Source: Pavlovales sp. CCMP2436 (taxonomy: Eukaryota > Haptophyta > Pavlovophyceae > Pavlovales). From it: DNA of 13,049 bases. Of this stretch, positions 7,309-13,049 are shown piece after piece. Both the position numbers and the translations under genes were made by a program. The notes under the pieces were generated by a model. The model saw only the letters and a list, made by a program, of their open reading frames with translations. It was not told the DNA's origin and made no database searches. Where the stretch lies: assembly GCA_026770615.1 (NCBI GenBank), contig MU631414.1, forward strand, positions 10,915-23,963, read 5' to 3'. Each line of letters begins with the position of its first letter. Position 1 is the first letter of the stretch.

Positions 7309-7968
7309 CTCGTGCTCAGCGCTCGTAGATCTGCGCGAATCTGGGCGTCTCTCCCAACTCGACGTGCTTGCGTTGTAAGCAGCTGCCCGAGCCTCGCCGC
7401 GCCCGAGCCTCGGCGCGGCCCGCTTTGCGAGCCTCGCCGCAGCATGCTGCGCCAGCTCTGGGTCGACGCGGCTGGATGCATCGCGTCAATAAGCCTTCAC
7501 CTGCTGAACGAGTTGCGGGCTGAGCGCAAAGAGCGAGGACCATTCGGCATCGTGGATGGCGCGTCGACGCCTTGTGCGGGCCCGCTTGGCGAGGATTATG
7601 ACGCGCGCGAGGAGAGAGCGGACCGTGCGGCCATCCGTGCATGCGGAGCTAGCGCGGCCATCCAGGCATGCGTGGCCAGCCTCCAACCCACGAGCACGCG
7701 CGCCCGCTTGACGAGGAGCAAGCCGCGTGCGAGGAGCGCGCGGCTTATGTAGTCTAGGCTCACGCGGCCCACCGTGCGCTAAGCCGCGACGACGAGCGCG
7801 AGGACGAGGACCACGAGCGTGCGTACGTCAATCCTGGCTACCTGTTCAGATCTGCCAGTCCGCCCAGGTCCGCTGCAGGTCCACTGCTCGTCCTGGCTAC
7901 CCGTTCAAATCTGCTGGCGTGCCTAGGTCCGCGCTCGTCCGCGCTCAATTTTAAAAAGCACTACGCTA
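7309..7968. other. GC-rich stretch with short tandem repeats, no clear gene
   Basis: Positions about 7388-7440 repeat a CCGAGCCTCGCCGC motif three times. Positions 7617-7675 repeat a CGGCCATCC-GCATGCG block. Positions 7832-7890 and 7891-7949 are two copies of a 59-nt unit beginning TCCTGGCTACC. Open frames exist on both strands because stops are rare in GC-rich DNA; their Arg/Ala-rich peptides show no recognisable domain. Confidence 0.5.
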
Positions 7969-8135
7969 CAGGAGATCGCGGGCAATAAGAACGGCGCTTT
8001 TTGACGCTGAGGCTGAGTTTCTTAGAAAATTACATAAAAACAATTGTTAAATTTTGGTTAAAATTACTTTTGAAGGGCAAAAAAACAAGGCTCAGTTTCT
8101 TAACACGACGGTTTCTTATTGCCCGCGATCCCCTG
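7969..8135. mobile_element. 167-bp MITE, copy 2
   Basis: This has the same length and ends as the copy at 5250-5416, with terminal repeats differing at one position and flanking TA dinucleotides. The central part is A/T-rich and more diverged than the ends. Terminal repeats that are better conserved than the interior fit transposase-binding sites under constraint until insertion. Confidence 0.9.
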
Positions 8136-8137
8136 TA

Positions 8138-9223
8138 TTTAGAGAGAGGATAGTTCTTTTAACGTCCCCCGACTTGCAGCCCGAAGGCGTACGGACATGA
8201 CATGGGAGGGTCGGCGCATCGATCGTCCCATGCGCTATCTTACTCCCCGCGTCGTCTCTCCGCCACGACCCTTGCTCGCCGTCGCAGGCGCCACCGTTAC
8301 AGTTTTCAATTTACGACTTATTCCGAACGTGGTCTGTTGGGACGAGGACGGCAGGCGGCAGCGGCACATGGAAGGCGGCGGCGACAAAGTGGCAAGGATA
8401 TTCCCCTCTCCCCCCAGTGCGCAATCACGCCACTGATTCGGATTTTGACCCTTGTCAATTACCGAAGTACCATTTTGTACCGAATCAACACAGCCTCATT
8501 TTGGATGCCATATTTTCTCGTCATCTCATTTCGACGCGTCTAAAAGAATAAGGCGTCGGTGCACATCGACAAATAAGTAATAGTGGTGAATTGGATGCAT
8601 TTAATGGCCGGCATATCCGCCGCGTATCCAACACCGTGTAACGTTGCGAACGGCAGTGGGGGGGGGGAGGGAAGGGGGGGGAGCCTGTGGCAATCGCTAC
8701 GAGTTCACCACCAACCTCACCTCTACCACCACCATCCCTGCTGCCAGGACTAACGTCTGACGTCGACCAAGTCAGTGAGTGAAGAACCATGCTGAGCCGC
8801 TATATATATATATAGTATCCGAAGTGTCGTGGGGGCGCTGCGCGGACCCGCCATATAATGCAATAATTATTTGCGCCGGTAAATTTATAAATTGGCAACA
8901 TATTTAAAACGTATTCTTTATTAAATAATATTATTCGTGTGCTTATAGTTTTGCAGCATGGCGGACGGGGGAGCAGAGGCGATCTAACTTTCGCGCGTGG
9001 GAACCCCTGCCGAATGCGGAACTTTAATAAGATCCTCGATCAGCTCAGCGGATGATTGTGAGGCTGTACCCGCATCGCGCCCACCAACGCGAGCCTGAGA
9101 CCTCTCGAGGCAGCCGCGGGGCAACCACGCTGCAGCCGAGGCTAATAAGGCGCCAGCTTTTCTTCGAACATAACATTTCTGGCGGCCCGGGAGCCGCCTT
9201 CGAAACCTTTGAAAAGAGAAGGC
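8138..9223. other. Mostly non-coding stretch
   Basis: I see no recognisable gene. A C-rich acceptor-like sequence on the plus strand (about 8404-8417) is followed by no convincing exon. Positions 8658-8691 are a G-run. Positions 8786-8817 carry another GAACCATGCTGAGCCGC motif followed by a (TA)n run. On the minus strand, 8984-9134 is open and encodes SSAELIEDLIKVPHSAGVPT before a TAG, which looks somewhat protein-like but lies beyond the stop of the minus AIM24 gene. Confidence 0.4.
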
Positions 9224-10150
9224 TTAGGCGCTGGACACCAGTTCGCCCACGACGCCTCCTGCCGCGCCGCCAACTGCAGCCTGCCTGGTGATCTGGACGG
9301 CAAGCGACGCCTTGAAGCGCTCAAAGCTCATGGACTGAAAGTAGACTGTCCCCGGGCCTGTCACCGTGGAGTTGAACATCCCCTCGCCGCCGCAGCAGCA
9401 CGTGCAGCAGCCGCCGACCCGGCGGATGCCTAGCTCGGCGGTGTCGTCCCAGGCGACGAGTGTGTTTGTGTCGACGACGAGGACCTACATTATTATATTA
9501 TTTTAAGTAAGTTTATTCAGTTAAGAGGAGGATTATTGAGTCGCCCTGTCCGGCCGGCTAGAGACTCCTTGCTGGGAATCGTGACCAGGGGATGGAGATA
9601 GCAGCCGCCCCCGTGAAAAGGCGCAGGCTCGGCGAGCTGCGCACGCAGCGCACGTCATTCTAATATAATTATATAAAAGCTGACCAGGGAAGGATAATAA
9701 AATAAGTATAAAAAAATTAGGATTATTCTAATATGACATGGCACTGCCCTGCACATAAAAAAAAACCCGTTAGTTGCACGATGGCCGGAAATATGGTAGA
9801 CAAAGTAATATATTCTCACCTCGCCCTCCGCGAGCTTCTTGTTCATGATAGTGCCCACGGCGCTCAAGAACCCCACCCCCTCTTCCAAGACGGTTTGTTG
9901 GACGCAGCCCTGCCCCGAGCAGCAGCAGCGCGCCGGGTTGCAGTCGTACTTGTAACCGATTTCGACCTACAAATTTTACGAAAAGATTTGATGCTACAGG
10001 ATCATCTACTTTGTAATGATTTGGACTTCCTTCGAATGCTAGTACGATAATTTGGCGAGATTTTGACAACATCGTACCGTGCCGGTGCTCGCGAAGAACG
10101 CGCCTTTCTGCAGCGGACCAAGTCATCCTGGCGCATCTGCAGTGGAATAA
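9224..10150 (-). CDS. AIM24-family protein, minus copy, N-terminus missing and frameshifted
   Basis: The AIM24/TIGR00266 family is a beta-rich fold known from bacteria and, in fungi, from mitochondria; its biochemical role is poorly known. Exons on the minus strand are 10078-10150, 9820-9966 and 9224-9484, with GT-AG introns of 111 and 335 nt. The first exon follows the acceptor C12-TTCGCAG and gives IPLQMRQDDLVRCRK. It then needs one extra base near 10103-10104 to continue as GAFFASTGT. The second exon gives VEIGYKYDCN, a CCC cluster and LSAVGTIMNKKLAEGE. The third gives VVDTNTLVAWDD, the CCTCCCGGEG cluster, MFNSTVTGPGTVYFQSMSF and a Gly/Ala-rich tail, and ends in TAA at 9224-9226. The order and spacing match the plus copy at 10736-11620. 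No exon for the N-terminal third is visible upstream. The single-base shift may be a sequencing error, or the gene may be a pseudogene. Confidence 0.8.
9516..9664 (+). repeat. 149-bp dispersed element, copy 2 (inside an AIM24 intron)
   Basis: This matches 1092-1240 in inverted orientation along its whole length. It occupies almost half of the 335-nt intron 9485-9819 of the minus AIM24 gene. Because it is antisense to its host gene while copy 1 is not, it behaves like an ordinary insertion rather than an introner. Confidence 0.7.
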
Positions 10151-10176
10151 CTGCGAAGGGGGGGGGGGGCAATCTC

Positions 10177-10288
10177 AGATTACGATGAGGGGATGATGAC
10201 GCTATCCGTGTGCTCGGAAGCGGTCATAGGTTAACAGTGTAATGTTGCTGCACCACTGCGAGGGCAGTCGCGCAGAGTCACACGGGGT
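10177..10288 (-). repeat. Introner-like sequence, copy C (minus AIM24 gene)
   Basis: Read on the minus strand, this matches copy A from the CAGTGGTGCAGCAAC block through GAGCACACGGATAGCG to CATCATCCCCTC. It ends 26 nt before the acceptor of exon 10078-10150. The orientation is the same relative to its host gene as copies A and B. The 5' box GTNNGTAAATATC seen in A and B is not recognisable; G/C-run expansion may have replaced it. Confidence 0.65.
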
Positions 10289-10602
10289 GGGGCCGGGGGG
10301 GGGAAGGGGGGGGGGGATTTTAAAACAAATAATTTAGAATGTGTGGGTTTTAGAAAAGGGCGGTGAGTGTGCGACGCGAGGCGGCCATGTGCACGGCTGT
10401 AAGTCGGGCCGGATTTGCGAGATTTTTTTTTTTTTTTTATGTCCAACATATCAAAGCAATGTCCTTGCCATCAGGGGTAGAGGGTTGGTTTCCAGCGTAG
10501 AACATGTGTGTTGTACCCTGGACGAGTAGCGGCCTGCCTGGGTTCGCAGGGTGTGACATCAGGTTGTGACACACACACGCCGTGATGTCTAAGATCCACC
10601 GC

Positions 10603-10631
10603 GGACACACGGATACCGTCCACACCGCTGA
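10603..10631 (+). repeat. Introner-like fragment, copy D (plus AIM24 gene)
   Basis: The plus strand reads GGACACACGGATACCGTCC then ACACCGCTGA, matching the sense strand of copy B at about 27 of 29 positions. It lies about 100 nt upstream of the acceptor of the plus AIM24 exon and in the sense of that gene. It is short, so the match alone is modest evidence. Confidence 0.45.
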
Positions 10632-10735
10632 CTCTGATCGAGTTACAAACACACACACACACACTCAGCGGTAGGGTGTGACATCAGGCACACATCATTA
10701 TACCTCATTTCACGGTCACATACATCATTTCGCAG

Positions 10736-11620
10736 GGTGTGATGATGTGCATGACCGACGGCTTGACGATGAGCACCAAGTTCACCGGCATGGCTATCTT
10801 CTCGGGCGAGGCGGTCGCCAAGGTTCGGTCCACCAACAATAGAGACAGCGATGGCCACGTGGGCATGGCGACGAACATGCCGATGGCGTGCGTCATCCCG
10901 ATACACATGGAGGACTACGGTGGCCAGCTCAACTGCAAGCGCGGCGCGTACATGGCTGGCGACGAGACGGTCAAGGTGGGCGTCAAGATCCTGCCCGCGC
11001 GCTCGACGGCCGCCTGCTGCTACGGCGGCATACCGCCGGTCATCCAGGTAATGTCTGGTTCGGGCATGGCGCTCATCAACGCGGGGGGCACGCTCGTCAA
11101 GGCCAACGGCGAGATTCTGATTATCGATAGCGATTCGCTTGTCACATTCACCGACACCATCGGTATGCATGCGCCGCACGCCACACACACATACCACTGC
11201 ACACACACACCACTGTACACACACACACACGCACACACACTCACCCTCCATGTATCCCACTCAAAATCCATTAAAAAAACTATACGTGTAACCGCATACG
11301 ACGTGCGGAGCGTCGGGTCGCTGCTCACGTGCTGCTGCGACGGGGAGAGTATGTTCAACACCTTGTTGATGGGTCCCGGGACTGTCTGGTTGCAGACCTT
11401 GTCGTACGATCGCCTGATCAGCAGCCAGCTTGTCACCGTGCGGGAGGCCGCCGCCGCCGGGGCCGCCGGCGGAGCGGCGTCTTCATCGGGGGGTGATAAA
11501 AGAAACGCGATCGCAGCTATGTGGCGTGTGTCTGATCGGACATGGTGCATTCTGAGCGCACGCGCCGGCTGGCGTAGACGGAGTCCGCATGCAGACGCAG
11601 CAACAGTCGAGACAATTTAA
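10736..11620 (+). CDS. AIM24-family protein, plus copy, N-terminus not seen
   Basis: This is a paralogue of the minus copy; see there for the family. The first recognisable exon starts at 10736 after the acceptor CATTTCGCAG, in frame with VMMCMTDGLTMSTKFTG, and runs to 11162. In order it shows IFSGEAVAKV, VIPIHMEDYGGQLNCKRGAY (aligning with IPLQMRQDDLVRCRKGAF of the minus copy), GSGMALINAGGTLVKANGE and IIDSDSLVTFTD. The conserved sequence resumes at about 11297 with YDVRSVGSLLTCCCDGESMF and MGPGTVWLQTLSYDRL. The stop is TAA at 11618-11620. Between these parts lie 132-135 nt of CA-rich sequence with a GTATGC donor-like start and no AG acceptor, which stays in frame; it may be a non-canonical intron or a His/Thr-rich insertion. 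The last 50 or so residues after an Ala/Gly-rich linker are not family-like. The N-terminal exon is missing. Confidence 0.8.
   Translation, partial: GVMMCMTDGLTMSTKFTGMAIFSGEAVAKVRSTNNRDSDGHVGMATNMPMACVIPIHMEDYGGQLNCKRGAYMAGDETVKVGVKILPARSTAACCYGGIPPVIQVMSGSGMALINAGGTLVKANGEILIIDSDSLVTFTDTIGMHAPHATHTYHCTHTPLYTHTHAHTLTLHVSHSKSIKKTIRVTAYDVRSVGSLLTCCCDGESMFNTLLMGPGTVWLQTLSYDRLISSQLVTVREAAAAGAAGGAASSSGGDKRNAIAAMWRVSDRTWCILSARAGWRRRSPHADAATVETI
11163..11296 (+). other. CA-rich in-frame insertion or AG-less intron in the plus AIM24 gene
   Basis: The segment interrupts the conserved sequence between FTDTI and YDVRSVG. It contains no AG dinucleotide at all; the first AG after 11163 is at 11309-11310, inside conserved coding sequence and out of phase. 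It holds no in-frame stop over about 45 codons. Its edges, GTATGC (11163-11168) and GCATAC (11294-11299), are complementary. Confidence 0.6.
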
Positions 11621-12297
11621 TTGCTGGCTGCATTATAAATAGTAACAACTTCGCGTTAAGCTGTCGAATATAATATTACACTTAATGTTATATTTATGAT
11701 ATGGAGTCAAGCTGGCGTCTGACTGTTCTGAATGTTGTGCTGGTCTGAGCGCTGCGTCGCCCATTGTCTGCTGCGTGCCTTAGTCGGCTGCGCTGGCTTG
11801 GGCGCCACCGCGCGTGCCGATGGATCTCCGGTTATTATAATTATATATTCTAATACTTACGAACAGGGCGCCACCAGCCACTGCGCGTGAGAAGACATAG
11901 TTATTCCGCCGCCTTATAGCGATAAATAGCAGCATTATTTTTAATTAATATAAGCGGCAGGTTAAATATTTTTCATTCAGTATACGATTTTTACGTTATA
12001 ATTTTAATCATTTAAAGGATGTAAAGTATCGATTCACCTCTACATGATAACGCCTATGCGACTCAATCTCATAGGCTGTAGCAGGGCACCGGCGCCGCCG
12101 CGATTCAGTGCTCGTCACTCGCCTGCCTAAGTAGTCCGCAGCTTCAGCATGGGCATATAAATCAGCTCCCTGAATGCCGAACCCGGCAGCCAAATGTTCT
12201 GAACACGGAGTCAACTCGTCTGCCCCGTCGTATTTGTCAATAAATCGTAATATACATATAGAATTGATTCCGCTCGAGACCCCTCCTCGTCGTCAGT
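11621..12297. other. Tail-to-tail intergenic interval
   Basis: This separates the 3' ends of the plus AIM24 gene and the minus MYB gene. It is AT-rich with GC-rich islands at about 11735-11830 and 12070-12190. I see no gene, RNA or repeat structure that I can support. Confidence 0.5.
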
Positions 12298-12999
12298 TTA
12301 GAACGACGTCACTCCGGAGAGTGAACCCGCCGTATCGTAAGTGACGGGCGGCAGGGCGCCGCTGGCCGCGCGGGAGAGAGTTCCGTTCCAGCGGTTCTTG
12401 ATGGCATTGTCGGTCCGGCCGGGAAGCAGCTTCGCGATCTCGGTCCAGCGGCTGTACACATCACAATAAGGGTAATACTTAGTTAGTTAGTATGACCCTT
12501 CAACACACCCGCAAACGCCCTAGGCGTAGAGGGAGGTGGCTTTCATATAACAAGAGTAATAAGTGTGATTATCCAGGTTAAAAATGGAATAGGTGCCGCT
12601 AGTGACGTTCATTATTTGTAGTAATATTTGTATTATTAGTATTATTTTTATTATTATTATCATTATGTTTTATTATGATTATCTTCCGAGATCCGTGCGC
12701 GCGCGCATGCTCGCAAGGTCACCAACATATCAAAAGAAAAAGTATACGTAGTTAAAAATTGATCTATAACATCACTCACATATGCACGTACAAACAAAAC
12801 AAAAACACACATATAAAAATAAAATATCGTACCTGCAAAGCGCAGAGCGCGCGCGTATGACTGCGAGGTCCTCCTCTGCCGTCCACGCGTCCTTCCGGAT
12901 GGCGGGGTCGAGCTGGTTGCACCAACGAGAGCGGCACTGCTTGCCTGTGCGCCCGGGGAGGCAGCGCGCTATGGTCGACCAATGCTTTGTGCCCAGTTG
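12298..12999 (-). CDS. R2R3-type MYB DNA-binding protein, C-terminal part (5' end outside the window)
   Basis: This is a nuclear transcription-factor-type or cell-cycle MYB. Two exons on the minus strand, 12833-12999 and 12298-12451, are joined across a 381-nt GT-AG intron with matching phase (AG plus C gives Ser). Exon 1 begins after the acceptor C10-TTAG in repeat R2: [32 protein letters not shown]. It continues into R3: [17 protein letters not shown]. Exon 2 completes R3: [19 protein letters not shown] then NRWNGTL. The three R3 tryptophans are spaced 18 residues apart, as expected. Only about 25 residues follow R3 ([20 protein letters not shown] and GVTSF) before TAA at 12298-12300. This is short for plant-type R2R3 factors, so either the protein is compact or a further splice was missed. 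The first part of R2, and R1 if present, lie to the right of the window. Confidence 0.92.
12452..12832 (-). other. MYB intron
   Basis: The intron begins GTACGATATTTT and ends GATGTGTACAG in the sense of the gene. It contains an (ATT)n-like microsatellite at about 12615-12680. The same donor start, GTACGAT, is used by the 111-nt intron of the minus AIM24 gene. I see no introner box in it. Confidence 0.8.
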
Positions 13000-13049
13000 C
13001 TAAGGGGGGGGGGATTCAGTACCAATGAGGAAAGCGAGTAAATAAAATA

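Larger units (their letters stand above)
10151..10735. other. Head-to-head interval between the two AIM24 genes
   Basis: This is presumably 5' intron sequence of both genes. It holds introner-like copies C (minus sense) and D (plus sense), G-runs at about 10289-10318, a T-run near 10422-10439 and CA repeats. I found no exon for the N-terminus of either AIM24 protein here. The sequence AGGGTGTGA that spans the acceptor of the plus gene at 10736 occurs twice more upstream, at 10548 and 10673, both times as AGGGTGTGACATCAGG. Confidence 0.5.

Noticed and set aside
7288..7752. 154-codon plus-strand frame in GC-rich DNA
   Set aside because: The Arg/Ala-rich peptide has no domain and contains short internal repeats; long frames are expected in such composition.
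8202..8790. Frames of 79-113 codons on both strands
   Set aside because: They mix low-complexity Arg/Ser/Pro peptides with no recognisable motif and no convincing splice structure.
10643..11260. 205-codon minus-strand frame
   Set aside because: It is the antisense shadow of the plus AIM24 exon, stop-poor because the region is GC- and CA-rich; the plus frame has the conserved family motifs.

Overview
This is nuclear DNA of a eukaryote. The evidence is GT-AG introns, short phase-matched exons, microsatellites, MITE-like elements, and fragments of a kinesin motor, an R2R3-type MYB and two AIM24-family genes. Coding exons are GC-rich; introns and spacers are packed with CA/GT runs, homopolymeric C tracts and dispersed repeats. 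A unicellular alga or other protist seems most likely, but the sequence does not identify the species, and no gene is complete with certainty.

Layout. Positions 1-1970 hold minisatellite and repeat DNA, probably the interior or distal part of the kinesin gene. A minus-strand kinesin motor gene occupies 1974-3884 in four recognisable exons and runs on to the left. Positions 3885-4167 are its probable upstream region. Positions 4168-7117 form a composite repeat block: a 29-nt direct repeat at each outer edge, tandem arrays of a GC-hairpin unit inside these, and a strongly AT-rich core (about 4500-6655). The core contains compact reading frames that stay open only if TGA is read as tryptophan. 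A 167-bp MITE sits inside this core, and a second copy lies at 7969-8135. Positions 7113-9223 are mostly non-coding, with one or two weak candidate exons.

On the right, a minus-strand AIM24-family gene (9224-10150) and a plus-strand AIM24-family gene (10736-11620) lie head to head. Neither shows an N-terminal exon, and the minus copy carries a one-base frameshift. A minus-strand R2R3 MYB gene (12298-12999) continues beyond the right edge.

The genes do not form an obvious pathway. The most interesting observations are: (1) short related sequences lying in the introns of three different genes, always in the same sense as the host gene, which look like introner elements; (2) the AT-rich island with TGA-as-Trp reading frames; (3) an AG-less, in-frame His/Thr-rich insertion or non-canonical intron in the plus AIM24 gene.
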